From contig NZ_JAATVW010000002.1 in assembly GCF_011947225.1 (NCBI RefSeq), positions 372,001 to 436,000 of the forward strand: a stretch of 64,000 nucleotides of DNA, written 5' to 3'. The notes below the pieces were generated by a model, which worked only from the letters and a program-made list of their open reading frames with translations, ran no database searches and was not told the origin of the DNA. Each line of letters opens with the position of its first letter. Position 1 is the first letter of the stretch. Origin of the DNA: Planosporangium flavigriseum. Its GTDB lineage: Bacteria > Actinomycetota > Actinomycetes > Mycobacteriales > Micromonosporaceae. Position numbers and translations under genes: made by a program. Below are positions 9,633-18,565 of the stretch, one piece after another.

Positions 9633-11312
9633 CTACGCGTGCCGGCGCGACTGTACGATCCGGAACCGACTGGCCACGTACGCGCCGTCGGTGAGAACGG
9701 AGTTCGCCGCCGCGTTGGCACCGCTGCCATGGAAGTCGGAGAAGGCTGCCGACTGGTTGACGAAGACCCCATCTGTCAGGTTTGCCGAAAGGTGCACTCC
9801 GACATCTAGCGCCGCCCGCTCCGCGAATTCCAAGACCTTGTCATCGCACGAGTACACCGACGCGGTAAGGGCACCGCGCCGCCCCACGGTCCGCCGGAAG
9901 ACCTCAAGACTGTGCTGTGTGGAATCCGTAGCGACGACGAACGAGATGGGTCCGAACCACTCCTCGCCGTATGTCTGCTCACTGTCCGCGTCGAGCTTGA
10001 TAACCACCGGGGTACGCACGACCGCGTCACCGAATGCCGGATGGGTGACCTCCTGCGAATCGAGCAGGATCTCGCCCGAATCGCGGACCCGTTCCAGCCG
10101 CTCCAAAACGCCATCGTTGACGATGGCGCCGGTCAACTCGACGGCTCGGGCCGGGTCGCCGGTCAGCTTTCCGACCGCCGCTGCGATACCCCCGGCGACC
10201 TCGTCGAAACTCTTGTGGCCGGCCTCGGTGGCGATGCCTTCGCGCGGAATGAGGATGTTCTGCGGCGCGGTACACATCTGTCCGCTGTAGAGGACCAATG
10301 AGAAGGCGATGTTGTTGCACATTCCGGCGAAGTTGTCGCATCCGTCGACGATGACGGTGTTGACTCCCGCCTTCTCCGTGTAGACCACGGCCTGCCGGGC
10401 GTTCGCCTCCAGCCAGTCGCCGTACTCGGTCGACCCGGTGAAGTCGACGATCCTCACCTCGGGCCGCAGCGCCAGCACGCTCGCGAGACCCTCCCCCGAC
10501 TCCTCGGCCGCGAGGGTCACCAGGTTCGGATCGAACCCGGCCTCGGCGAGGACCTCCCGGGCGTGCTTGACGGTGATGGCGAGCGGGAGGACGGCGCGCG
10601 GATGCGGCTTGATCATGACCGGGTTTCCGGTAACCAGCGAGGCGAACAGGCCCGGGTACGAGTTCCAGGTGGGGAACGTGTTGCAGCCGATGACGAGCCC
10701 GATGCCGCGCGGCACGATGTGCCATGTCTTCATCAATCGGAGCGGCTCAGCCGAGCCTTTGGCGCCCGCCGGCTTCTCCCAGTGAGCCTCTGCCGGCGTA
10801 CGCGTCATCTCCGCGTACGCGTACGCCAACGCTTCGAGCGCCCGGTCGAGCGCGTGCGCGCCGCCGGCCTGGAACGCCATGACAAACGCCTGCCCGCTGG
10901 TGAACTGCACGGCGTTGGCCAGTTCGAAGATGTTCTCGGACAGCCGGGCGAGGATCTCCAGGCAGACCCCGACGCGGGTCTGCGGGCCGGCATCGCGCCA
11001 GGCCGGCAGGGCCGCGGCGGCAGCGGCCAGCAGCGCGTCGGCTCCCGCGTGCGGGTAGCGGACGTCCAGCCGGATGCCGAAGGGGCTCTTCTCGGTGGCG
11101 ACCCGGCCGGTGGTACCCGGTTGGTCCAGCGGAAAGTCCGCACCGAGGTACGCGTCGAACGCGGCTTTGCCCCGGGGCGCGGCGTCCTCGCCGTACACCC
11201 GGGGGCTGGGCGATTCGTTGAAGGCCGACCAGTAGCCACGGTCCCGGATCGCGGTGAGAGCCTGGTCGAGGGTGGCGGCATGCTTGCCGTAGAGGGAATG
11301 AGGTTGGCTCAT
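9633..11312 (-). CDS. paaN: PaaN-type aldehyde dehydrogenase (phenylacetate degradation)
   Basis: 559 residues, the length of the PaaN subfamily of NAD(P)-dependent aldehyde dehydrogenases linked to phenylacetic acid catabolism. It has the family N-terminus (HAATLDQALTAIRDRGYWSA), the cofactor-site stretch IGCNTFPTWNSYPGLFASLV, FTGSTEYGDWLE and catalytic Cys347 in GQMCTAPQN. It lacks the enoyl-CoA hydratase half found in proteobacterial PaaZ, so it would handle only the aldehyde oxidation step. No paaABCDE, paaK or paaG is within the window; the gene is alone on its strand with no obvious operon, so its pathway role here is inferred from family only. Confidence 0.88.
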   Translation of the reverse strand: MSQPHSLYGKHAATLDQALTAIRDRGYWSAFNESPSPRVYGEDAAPRGKAAFDAYLGADFPLDQPGTTGRVATEKSPFGIRLDVRYPHAGADALLAAAAAALPAWRDAGPQTRVGVCLEILARLSENIFELANAVQFTSGQAFVMAFQAGGAHALDRALEALAYAYAEMTRTPAEAHWEKPAGAKGSAEPLRLMKTWHIVPRGIGLVIGCNTFPTWNSYPGLFASLVTGNPVMIKPHPRAVLPLAITVKHAREVLAEAGFDPNLVTLAAEESGEGLASVLALRPEVRIVDFTGSTEYGDWLEANARQAVVYTEKAGVNTVIVDGCDNFAGMCNNIAFSLVLYSGQMCTAPQNILIPREGIATEAGHKSFDEVAGGIAAAVGKLTGDPARAVELTGAIVNDGVLERLERVRDSGEILLDSQEVTHPAFGDAVVRTPVVIKLDADSEQTYGEEWFGPISFVVATDSTQHSLEVFRRTVGRRGALTASVYSCDDKVLEFAERAALDVGVHLSANLTDGVFVNQSAAFSDFHGSGANAAANSVLTDGAYVASRFRIVQSRRHA

Positions 11313-11406
11313 GACGTCATCCTGCCGGCTGCCCCGGGGCCGTGGACAGATTCGATTCGTGCCCGGTCGGCAGTTCGCGCATCGTGCGTCGCCTACTACG
11401 CCGACG

Positions 11407-12450
11407 TCAGCCGCGACCGACCTCCCGCTGCCAGTTGACCCAGACGTCCACCGGCCGGAATCCCAGCGCCTCGTTGATCGAGATCATGTGGTCGTTGACC
11501 GCGGCGTTCCAGGTGTCGACGAAGCGCAGGGCGGGCTCGTGGGCGAGCGCGTACCGGAGGTTGACGGCCTTCACGATCGTGCCGAGCCGGTGACCCCGGT
11601 GTGCTGGGTCGACGAGCGTGATCTTCTGCCAGGCGTGGTCGCGCGCCGAATGCTCCATGACAAGTTCCGTGCGGGCGACGATCCGGCCGGTCGCGTCGTG
11701 CCGTACGCCCGCGTTGTAGCACCGGGTCCCGTGGCCGACCCGGGTCTCGTCCATCGCGCGCTGCAGCTCGGCATCGATGTTCTCCGGCTCCCACTCGAGG
11801 TCACCCATCGGGGCGTCGGCCATCAATCGGCTGCCGAGATAGGCCACGTCGGCCAGGTACTCCTCCGGGGTGCGCTCCCGCCACCGCACCAGCGAGTACC
11901 CATCGGCGCGCCGCCACGCGTCGGCCAGCAACCGGTCGTACCGCTCGGCGTCCACGCTGGACAGATCGAGCCGGCGCCGGACCTCGCGGAGCGCGTCGCG
12001 CGCGCCCACCGCCCGGGCGAACCCGCCCGCTGACCCCGGCAGGTCGGCCCCGTCCGGCAAGGCCTCGACCGCGTCACCCATCAGCCGGGCGCGGCCAGCG
12101 GCTCGGACGTATTCGGCGACGTGTTCGTAGAGGGCCCAGCCGGCACCACGCCGACGATGATCGGGGTGGACGTTGAGGTCGCACCAGGCGTTGTCGAAGT
12201 TGTCGCGCTGGGGCAGCCTGACATCCGCGACGCCGACCGGCCGGTCACCGTCGTGGACCAGCCACGCCGCCATGACCTCGTGCGGCCATGGAACCCGGAA
12301 GACCACGTCGTGGGCGTGTCGGCACGGCGGCGGAAAGTCGGGAACGTCGTGGGCCCGCGCCGCGCTCCGGATGGCGTACGACGCGTCGAGGGCGGCCGGG
12401 TCGGCGGGGTCAAGCTCGACGACGCGGAAGGTACGGGTACTGATGGTCAT
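11407..12450 (-). CDS. Double-domain GNAT acetyltransferase
   Basis: 347 residues from ATG 12450. Two GNAT domains in tandem. The first has the acetyl-CoA loop region HPDHRRRGAGWALYEHVAEY (about residues 97-120). The second has DPAHRGHRLGTIVKAVNLRY (about 275-300) followed by NAAVNDHMISINEALGFRPV, the usual C-terminal strand. The layout resembles mycothiol-synthase-like and antibiotic-type tandem GNAT proteins common in actinomycetes. Substrate unknown. It reads away from the thrC terminator and stands alone. The frame is open 11 codons further upstream, but the chosen ATG starts the conserved part. Confidence 0.88.
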   Translation of the reverse strand: MTISTRTFRVVELDPADPAALDASYAIRSAARAHDVPDFPPPCRHAHDVVFRVPWPHEVMAAWLVHDGDRPVGVADVRLPQRDNFDNAWCDLNVHPDHRRRGAGWALYEHVAEYVRAAGRARLMGDAVEALPDGADLPGSAGGFARAVGARDALREVRRRLDLSSVDAERYDRLLADAWRRADGYSLVRWRERTPEEYLADVAYLGSRLMADAPMGDLEWEPENIDAELQRAMDETRVGHGTRCYNAGVRHDATGRIVARTELVMEHSARDHAWQKITLVDPAHRGHRLGTIVKAVNLRYALAHEPALRFVDTWNAAVNDHMISINEALGFRPVDVWVNWQREVGRG

Positions 12451-12739
12451 ACCCGGCAGGGTGCGCCGGACGGAGCCTGGCACGCGAGTGAATTTTTCCT
12501 AGACCGAGCTTTCCCCGGAAATGGTCGAGAGGACGCTCGCACAACGCCTCCGGCGCTGCGGTCGCGGGCCTGCCGAACGGATCGGCGGCCTCGCGGCGAC
12601 GCGTCCTCCCGCACCGAAAATCGTGCCGCCAGGGCAAGGCGCAGTCAAGGCCTCCGATGCCAGATCTTCAACGGCAAGCCACCGGCCCAACACTCTGCGC
12701 AGCCGGCCATTCCTTCCGCAGAAGGGGGCGAATGCTACG
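12451..12739. other. Intergenic gap upstream of the GNAT gene
   Basis: About 290 bases between the GNAT start and the thrC terminator. No frame with convincing coding character, no repeat and no promoter I can assign with confidence. It presumably carries the GNAT gene's promoter on the minus strand. Confidence 0.4.
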
Positions 12740-12768
12740 GCAGGAGCGCCCGAAACGGGCGCTCCTGC
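12740..12768 (-). terminator. thrC terminator
   Basis: Perfect inverted repeat gcaggagcgcccg (12740-12752), AAA loop, cgggcgctcctgc (12756-12768), about 50 bases past the thrC stop. Confidence 0.85.
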
Positions 12769-12817
12769 ACGTGAAAGATATAGATAAACTTCTTCATCCT
12801 TTACAGATGGTGGAAAT

Positions 12818-14098
12818 TCATCCCAGCAAGCCGGCCTCGCGGACCGCCCGCAGCGACGGCTTCACCCGGTACGTGGGCCCCACCCGGTCGGCCACCGCGT
12901 CAAGGGTCTTCAACCCTTCGCCGGTGTTGTACACGACGGTCTCGGCGTCCGGGTCCAGCTTTCCCTCGGCGACCAGCTTCCGCAGCGCCGCCACCGTGGT
13001 CCCACCCGCCGTCTCGGCGAAGATGCCGGTGGTACGGGCGAGCAGCCGGATCGCGTCGCGGATCTCCTCGTCGTCGGCGTACGCCATCCAGCCACCCGTG
13101 CGGCGGACCGACTCGAGGGCGTACACGCCGGCGGCCGGGTCGCCGATGTTGAGCGACTTGGCGATGCCCGTCGGCTTCTGCGGGATGATGTCCTCGCGAC
13201 CTTCGTGCAGCGCCAGCGCGATCGGGTTGCAGCCGGCGGACTGGGCGCCGTACACCCGCCACCCGTTGGCCGGCGCCTCGACCAGGCCGATCTCGACGAG
13301 CTCGGTGAACGCCTTGTCCACCTTGGTCAGCAGCTCGCCGCTGGCCATCGGGATGACGACCTGCTCCGGGATCCGCCAGCCCAGCTGCTCGGCGACCTCG
13401 TACCCGAGCGTGCGCGAGCCCTCGGCGTAGAACGGCCGGACGTTGACGTTGACGAACGCGGTCGTCTCGAACTCGTCGGTCTCGGTCAGCTCCGAGCACA
13501 GCCGGTTGACGTCGTCGTACGAGCCGTCGATCGCCACCACGTCACCGCCGTACACGGCCGTGGTGACCACCTTGCCCTGCTCGAGGTCGGACGGGATGAA
13601 GACCATCGACGGCACCCCGGCACGGGCGGCGTGCGCGGCGACCGAGTTGGCCAGGTTGCCGGTCGACGCGCAGGCGTACCGGTCGAAGCCCAGGGCACGC
13701 GCGGCGGTGAGGGCGACCGACACGACCCGGTCCTTGAACGAGTGGGTCGGGTTGGCGGAGTCGTCCTTGACCCAGAGCGGGGCGCGCAGGCCGACCTCGC
13801 GGGCCAGCGCGGCGGCGGGTACGAGCGGGGTGAAGCCCGGGTCGAGCGTGACCCGGGTGGCGGGGTCCTGGCCGGCCGGCAGCAGCGACGCGTACCGCCA
13901 CATGTTCGCCGGGCCGCGCTCGATCTCCTCGCGGGTCACCCGCTTGAGGGCCGCCTCGTCGTACGCGACCTCAAGCGGCCCGAAACACTCGTAACAGGCG
14001 TGCTGCGCGGCGAGTGGGAACTCGGTGCCGCAGCCGCGACAGACCAGCGCGCGGGCGGGCGAGTTGACGAACGGAGACGCGTCGATGGTCGACGTCAT
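12818..14098 (-). CDS. thrC: Threonine synthase (PLP), riboswitch-controlled
   Basis: 426 residues from ATG 14098. Fold-type II PLP enzyme that converts O-phosphohomoserine to threonine. An N-terminal zinc-ribbon-like pair (CRGC...CYEC) precedes the core; PLP lysine is Lys122 in THSFKDRVV; the phosphate-binding ACASTGNLANSVAAHAA and the later glycine-rich FAETAGGTTVAAL are present. The gene is monocistronic, without hom or thrB, and its leader is a SAM-I riboswitch ending 12 nt before the ATG. That control is odd for a threonine enzyme and more natural for a methionine-pathway enzyme, so a side role in homocysteine or methionine supply is possible. The AGAGGAAGG ribosome site is strong. Confidence 0.9.
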   Translation of the reverse strand: MTSTIDASPFVNSPARALVCRGCGTEFPLAAQHACYECFGPLEVAYDEAALKRVTREEIERGPANMWRYASLLPAGQDPATRVTLDPGFTPLVPAAALAREVGLRAPLWVKDDSANPTHSFKDRVVSVALTAARALGFDRYACASTGNLANSVAAHAARAGVPSMVFIPSDLEQGKVVTTAVYGGDVVAIDGSYDDVNRLCSELTETDEFETTAFVNVNVRPFYAEGSRTLGYEVAEQLGWRIPEQVVIPMASGELLTKVDKAFTELVEIGLVEAPANGWRVYGAQSAGCNPIALALHEGREDIIPQKPTGIAKSLNIGDPAAGVYALESVRRTGGWMAYADDEEIRDAIRLLARTTGIFAETAGGTTVAALRKLVAEGKLDPDAETVVYNTGEGLKTLDAVADRVGPTYRVKPSLRAVREAGLLG

Positions 14099-14110
14099 AG
14101 AGGCCTTCCT

Positions 14111-14234
14111 CTCATCTTCCCCGGCGTCGCACCGGGACGGAATTGGCACCTGCCACGCGCGACCTCGTCATCGAGTCGTCAGTGGTGGTTGCCGGGGCTT
14201 CGTCGGGCCGTTTCCCTCAGCCCCTCTGGATGAG
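14111..14234 (-). promoter_or_regulatory. SAM-I (S-box) riboswitch upstream of thrC
   Basis: On the minus strand the leader matches the S-box aptamer from end to end: P1 CTCATC ... GATGAG, then CAGAGGGGCTGAGGGAAACG, GCCCGACGAAGCCCCGGCAACC (kink-turn and P2/P3 core; 14180-14201), and GGTGCCAATTCC (14142-14153), followed by a P4 hairpin and GGGGAAGATGAG. The 3' strand of P1 abuts the ribosome site AGAGGAAGG, so SAM-stabilised P1 probably hides it (translational control). I see no terminator hairpin before the ATG. Confidence 0.92.
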
Positions 14235-14320
14235 GTATGCAGTTGTGCTCACGAGTCTAAAGATCAGGCGCGGTCGCCGCTACGGTACGTGACCCGTCGT
14301 GAGTGAGGTCACCCAGCAGT

Positions 14321-14359
14321 GTCAGGAGGGTGCCCGTGCGGCACGGACACCCTCCTGAC
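14321..14359 (-). terminator. Terminator of the ABC exporter operon
   Basis: Near-perfect long hairpin: gtcaggagggtg pairs with caccctcctgac, with an inner ccgtgc/gcacgg stem. It begins 5 bases past the permease stop, in front of the thrC leader. Confidence 0.85.
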
Positions 14360-14364
14360 AGGTC

Positions 14365-15246
14365 TCAGCTGACGACGTCCTTGCGCAGGAAGCGCCACCA
14401 CGCCAGCCCGAAGAAGACCACGGCGTAGCCCAGCGCGGAGATGCAGCCCCGGACCAGGTTGTCGGTCTGGATCGGTGTCGACAGCAGCCCCAGCCACGCC
14501 TGGGCGAAGTGCGTCGGCAGGAAGCTGCGGATCGCGCCGAGCGCCGTGATCTGGTCGAGGATGCTCGACAGGATCTGCAGCAGCACGGCACCGCCGACCG
14601 CGCCCAGCGGCGCGTCGGTCGTCACCGACAGCAGGAACGCCAGGCCCGCGACGACCAGCAGGCTCACGGCCAGATACGCCATGATGCCCAGCAGCCGCAG
14701 CAGCGCCTCACCCGCGGCGATGTCACCGGCGATCGTGCTGCGCAGCGGGTGCCAGCCGTACCGCAGGGTGCCGACGGCGAGCGCGGTGCCCAGCAGGAGC
14801 ACCATCGCGATGACGGAGTACGCCAGCGACACGGCGAGCTTCACCCCGAGGAGCCGACCGCGCGGCACCGGGATCGCGAGCAGGTATCGCAGGCTGCCCC
14901 AGCTCGCCTCGCTCGCCACCGTGTCACCGCAGAACAGCGCGACCACCACGATCAGCAGGAACGATGCCGACACGAACACCGTGAACAGGGCGAAATTGAC
15001 GCCGCCCGCCGTCGCCAGGTCGACCAGGCTGGAGAACTCGCCCCGCCGCCGGCCATTGTTGCCGTCGCCGGTGTTGAGCTGGAACGCGACCAGGATGATC
15101 AGCGGCAGGACCACCATGAACCCGAGCGCGAGCTGGGTACGCCGTCGGCTGGCCTGCCGCCGGAACTCGGTGGCGAACGTGAAGGTACGGGTGGGCCGGT
15201 AGGTGTCCATGGCGGTCGGGGGCGCCGCCGGAGCTGTCGTGGTCAT
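14365..15246 (-). CDS. ABC-2 type transporter permease
   Basis: 293 residues with about six membrane segments: one at residues 42-57, then several between 80 and 285. The first is preceded by a basic cytoplasmic start (RRQASRRRTQ). This is the membrane half of an ABC exporter; the loop SEASWGSLRYLLAIPVPR and the phase K-L-A-V-S-L-A-Y are typical of ABC-2 permeases. The start overlaps the stop of the upstream hydrolase-ATPase gene by 4 bp (ATGA), so the two are translationally coupled and almost certainly form one transporter. Exported substrate unknown. Confidence 0.88.
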   Translation of the reverse strand: MTTTAPAAPPTAMDTYRPTRTFTFATEFRRQASRRRTQLALGFMVVLPLIILVAFQLNTGDGNNGRRRGEFSSLVDLATAGGVNFALFTVFVSASFLLIVVVALFCGDTVASEASWGSLRYLLAIPVPRGRLLGVKLAVSLAYSVIAMVLLLGTALAVGTLRYGWHPLRSTIAGDIAAGEALLRLLGIMAYLAVSLLVVAGLAFLLSVTTDAPLGAVGGAVLLQILSSILDQITALGAIRSFLPTHFAQAWLGLLSTPIQTDNLVRGCISALGYAVVFFGLAWWRFLRKDVVS

Positions 15247-18038
15247 CGCTCTCCGCTCGCTTTCGTGTCGCCACCGACCAGGGCCAGGAACGCGTCCTCC
15301 AGACGCCTCCTGGGCACCACCCGGTCCACGCCGATACCTGCCTTGACCAGCGCCGCGACCACCTCGGCCCGCGGCGTGCCGTCCAGGTCGACGACCAGGC
15401 TGTTGCCGCCCGACCAGGCCACCGTCCGGACGATGCCCAGCTCGTCGAGCACGTTCTCGGCGAGGTCCACGTCAGATACGTCCAGGTGCACGCTGGGCGA
15501 GTCGCCGACGATGTCGTCGACCGGCCCGGACGCCACGATCTGCCCCTTGTGCATGACGACCACGTCGGTGCAGGTCTGCTCCACCTCGGCGAGCAGGTGG
15601 CTGGAGACGAGCACGGCCCGCCCGTCAGTCGCGTACCGGCGCAGCACCTTGCGCATCTCCGCGATCTGGGGCGGGTCGAGACCGTCGGTCGGCTCGTCGA
15701 GCACCAGCAGCTCCGGGAGGCCGAGCATCGCCTGCGCGATCGCGAGCCGCTGCTTCATGCCGTGGCTGTACGTCTTGACCTTGCGGTGGACGGCGGTACC
15801 GAGGCCGGCGATGTCGAGCGCCTCGTCGAAGCGCGCCTCCGCCTCCGGCCGCCCGGTGGCCTTCCAGTACAGCTCGAGGTTGGCGTACCCGGTCAGGTGC
15901 GGCAGGAAGCCGGGGCCCTCGACGAGCGCGCCGACCCGGCTGAGCACCGGCGCGCCGGGCTTGAGCCGCTGCCCGAAGACCAGGATCTCGCCGGCGGTCG
16001 GGTAGGTCAGCCCCATGAGTACGCGCAGCGTCGTCGTCTTGCCCGCGCCGTTGGGCCCGAGCAGGCCGACGACGGTGTTGCGCTCGACGGCGAAGTCGAC
16101 CTTGCTGACCGCGACGAACCCGTCCGCGTACTCCTTGCGCAGCCCACGGACGACGAGCGGAGTCTGCGCGTACTCGTCCTCGGTCTGCTCGCGACGGCGT
16201 AGCCGCCGGCGGCTGAGCGCGATCAGCACGACGAGCGCGAGCGCGATCGCGGCGACGAGCCCCGCGAGCACATAGCGCCAGATCACCGACGGACTCTGGA
16301 GCGGCGTACCGGCCGCAGTCGGCAGGGTGACCGGACCGTTCGCCGCAACCGTGTAGACGGTCGGCGCTGCGGGGCTCAGGTACGACTGGTCGGAGGTCGA
16401 GACGGTGATCCGCAGCCGGTGACCCTGCTCGAACCGTCGCACGATCGCCGGCAGCGTCACCGTCGTCGGGACCGCCTGGTCGATGCTCGTCGGCAGGCCG
16501 GTCAGCCGGACCGGGGCGACCAGGCCGTTGGGGAGGGTGGGCTGGCCGTTGGCGTCGACGTCGTAGAGCTTGACGAAGAGCACGGCCTCGCGCGTCGGGG
16601 AGGCCACCTTGAGCTGGACGGTCGGGGAACCCGTCACGTCCGTCGTCTTCGCGAGCGGCGCGGAGTAGAAGTCCGCGTGCTGGCCTGGCACCTCGATGGT
16701 CATGCCGCTGGCGAGGTTGCCGATGGCGCCGCCGACCCCGGCGAGTGAGGAGACCGCTGCCGGGTTGCCGTTCGGCGGGTTGGCGGCCGGCTGCGGCGGC
16801 CCCTCCACCGTGACCCGCTCGGTCTTCGTGCCGCCCGTACCCGGGTAGTCGGCGACGTTGAAGCCGGCGGCGACCAGGCCGTCGCCGCTGGCGTCGATGC
16901 CGGAGATGCGCGAGTACGTGAAGCTGTTGTTCGGTTTCGCGCCCTTACCGGCCAGGTAGTGGTCGAGCCACTGCGCGGTCAGGAACTTCACCCGGTCCTG
17001 GTCGGACTGCGGCCCCTGCCCACCGTCGTGGCCGCCGGTGAACCAGGCGACGCGTACCGGCGTGCCGTTCGCTGCGATGCCCTTGGCGTTGGCGTCGGCT
17101 TCCGACAGCGGGAAGAGCGAGTCGGCCTCGCCCTGGATGAGCAGGGTCGGCGCCTTGATTCGGTCGAGCACGCCCGCGGGGCTGGAGCGGCGCAGCAGGT
17201 CGATCGCCCGTGCGCTCGGGCGGCCGGTCGTGGCCATCTCCAGGTACACCTGGCAGACGTCGAGGGCGAACCGCCCGCACTGCGCGGCGGACGGGTCGGC
17301 GCCACGGGGGCCACGCGGTTGAGCCACTGGCGCGGTCCCACCCATCGATCCGCCCGAGCCAAAGAACATTCCTGCCCACTGCTTCTTGAACACGCCGTTC
17401 TCGGGCCCACCGCCGATGCCGTTCGGCAGGAAGGCTCGGGCCAGGTCGTTCCACGTGATCATCGGTACGATCGCGTCGATGCGCCGGTCATGCGCTGCCA
17501 GCAGCAGCGACAGGCCACCGCCGTACGAGCCGCCGACCGCGGCGACTCTGGGATCGTTCGCGCTGTCCTTGCGAACCTCCGGTCGCCTCGCTAGCCAGTC
17601 CACCAGATTCTTCGCATCCTTGACCTCCCAGTCCGGGCTGTCGAGGTGGATCTGACCGGTCGAACGCCCGAACCCCTGCGCGGTCCACGTCAGTACGGCG
17701 TACCCGTGCTCCGCGAGGCTCTGGGCGTCGGACACCGAGTCGAGCTTGGTACCGCCGAATCCGTGCGCCAGCAGCACCGCCGGGACGGGGTGGCTCGCAT
17801 CGGCACTCTTGGGCAGGTACAGCCGCGTGTCGAGGGTGACATCCTGGTCACCGCCGGGTCCGGTCTTGACCGCGATCATCCGATCTTCGGTGCGGTAGCT
17901 TGACGGCACCGGCCACGCGGCCCAACTGATCACGCCGGCGAGCAGGATGAGCACGATGGAGCCCGTGACCACGCGGCGCCGGGTCAGGTGTACCCGCGCC
18001 CATGCACGACGTAGTCGCGCCGGAATCGATGACGGCAT
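15243..18038 (-). CDS. Alpha/beta hydrolase fused to ABC transporter ATPase
   Basis: 931 residues. After an N-terminal membrane anchor (about 22-42) comes a CocE/X-Pro-peptidase-like alpha/beta hydrolase: oxyanion HGFGG (92-96), nucleophile Ser171 in VGGSYGGG, GEADSLFPL before the acid, and GGHDGG with the histidine, then a beta-rich C-terminal jelly-roll as in that family. A second membrane segment lies near 593-615. The rest is a full ABC ATPase: Walker A GPNGAGKT (Lys667), signature YSHGMKQR and Walker B LLVLDEPTDGLDP. The two anchors would place the hydrolase outside and the ATPase inside. One reading frame, no frameshift. Permease partner at 14365-15246. Confidence 0.92.
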   Translation of the reverse strand: MPSSIPARLRRAWARVHLTRRRVVTGSIVLILLAGVISWAAWPVPSSYRTEDRMIAVKTGPGGDQDVTLDTRLYLPKSADASHPVPAVLLAHGFGGTKLDSVSDAQSLAEHGYAVLTWTAQGFGRSTGQIHLDSPDWEVKDAKNLVDWLARRPEVRKDSANDPRVAAVGGSYGGGLSLLLAAHDRRIDAIVPMITWNDLARAFLPNGIGGGPENGVFKKQWAGMFFGSGGSMGGTAPVAQPRGPRGADPSAAQCGRFALDVCQVYLEMATTGRPSARAIDLLRRSSPAGVLDRIKAPTLLIQGEADSLFPLSEADANAKGIAANGTPVRVAWFTGGHDGGQGPQSDQDRVKFLTAQWLDHYLAGKGAKPNNSFTYSRISGIDASGDGLVAAGFNVADYPGTGGTKTERVTVEGPPQPAANPPNGNPAAVSSLAGVGGAIGNLASGMTIEVPGQHADFYSAPLAKTTDVTGSPTVQLKVASPTREAVLFVKLYDVDANGQPTLPNGLVAPVRLTGLPTSIDQAVPTTVTLPAIVRRFEQGHRLRITVSTSDQSYLSPAAPTVYTVAANGPVTLPTAAGTPLQSPSVIWRYVLAGLVAAIALALVVLIALSRRRLRRREQTEDEYAQTPLVVRGLRKEYADGFVAVSKVDFAVERNTVVGLLGPNGAGKTTTLRVLMGLTYPTAGEILVFGQRLKPGAPVLSRVGALVEGPGFLPHLTGYANLELYWKATGRPEAEARFDEALDIAGLGTAVHRKVKTYSHGMKQRLAIAQAMLGLPELLVLDEPTDGLDPPQIAEMRKVLRRYATDGRAVLVSSHLLAEVEQTCTDVVVMHKGQIVASGPVDDIVGDSPSVHLDVSDVDLAENVLDELGIVRTVAWSGGNSLVVDLDGTPRAEVVAALVKAGIGVDRVVPRRRLEDAFLALVGGDTKASGER

Positions 18039-18101
18039 GGCGCCAACGGTACGACGCCGAAGCTGTGTGCTACCTGAAGGTCCCCGGCGGTGTCAAAAAC
18101 G

Positions 18102-18140
18102 GCTGTACCTCCACTCCCCAGTGGGGTGTGGAGGTACAGC
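18102..18140 (-). terminator. Terminator after the 18.2-kb membrane protein
   Basis: 18-bp stem with one mismatch: gctgtacctccactcccc (18102-18119) and its near complement (18123-18140), 3-nt loop, in the gap before the hydrolase-ABC gene. Confidence 0.85.
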
Positions 18141-18202
18141 GTTCGCCATGCCTTTATGAAGTCACGTTCGGGTGCGGACCAGAAGCGGAGGTCGTGCGGC
18201 GC

Positions 18203-18565
18203 CTACAGTCCGCGGCGCTGCTCGCTGATCGACGATTCTCCCGCGCGCACCAGGTCGAGCTGGTCGGCGTCGGCCGGCACGCGCTCCAGCACCGCCGTGT
18301 CGGCGTTCGCGTAGTTCACGACGGGCCGCAGGTTCTGGACCGGGTGGCGGGTGAGCGAGGATGCGTTGTCCCGCGAACGGCGGCGGCGACCGCGGAACTG
18401 CTCCCGCTCGGCGCGCTGCGCGTTGAGGATCGCGTCGATCTTGCTGTTCTTGGTCCCGTGCGCGTACCCGATCAGGTACGCGACGCCGTTGGCGGCGCAG
18501 GCGATCAGGAAGGCCGTGATGGGCAGCCACACGAGCGGCGAGCTCTGGTCGAAGACCACAGACAT
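18203..18565 (-). CDS. Small single-pass membrane protein, unknown
   Basis: 120 residues from ATG 18565, with AGGAG about 10 nt upstream. One membrane segment at residues 14-33 (LPITAFLIACAANGVAYLIG) follows a short N-terminus, and the remainder is a basic, probably cytoplasmic tail with an Arg-rich stretch (RGRRRRSRDNA). No catalytic motif. It has its own terminator. I do not recognise the family. Confidence 0.7.
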   Translation of the reverse strand: MSVVFDQSSPLVWLPITAFLIACAANGVAYLIGYAHGTKNSKIDAILNAQRAEREQFRGRRRRSRDNASSLTRHPVQNLRPVVNYANADTAVLERVPADADQLDLVRAGESSISEQRRGL

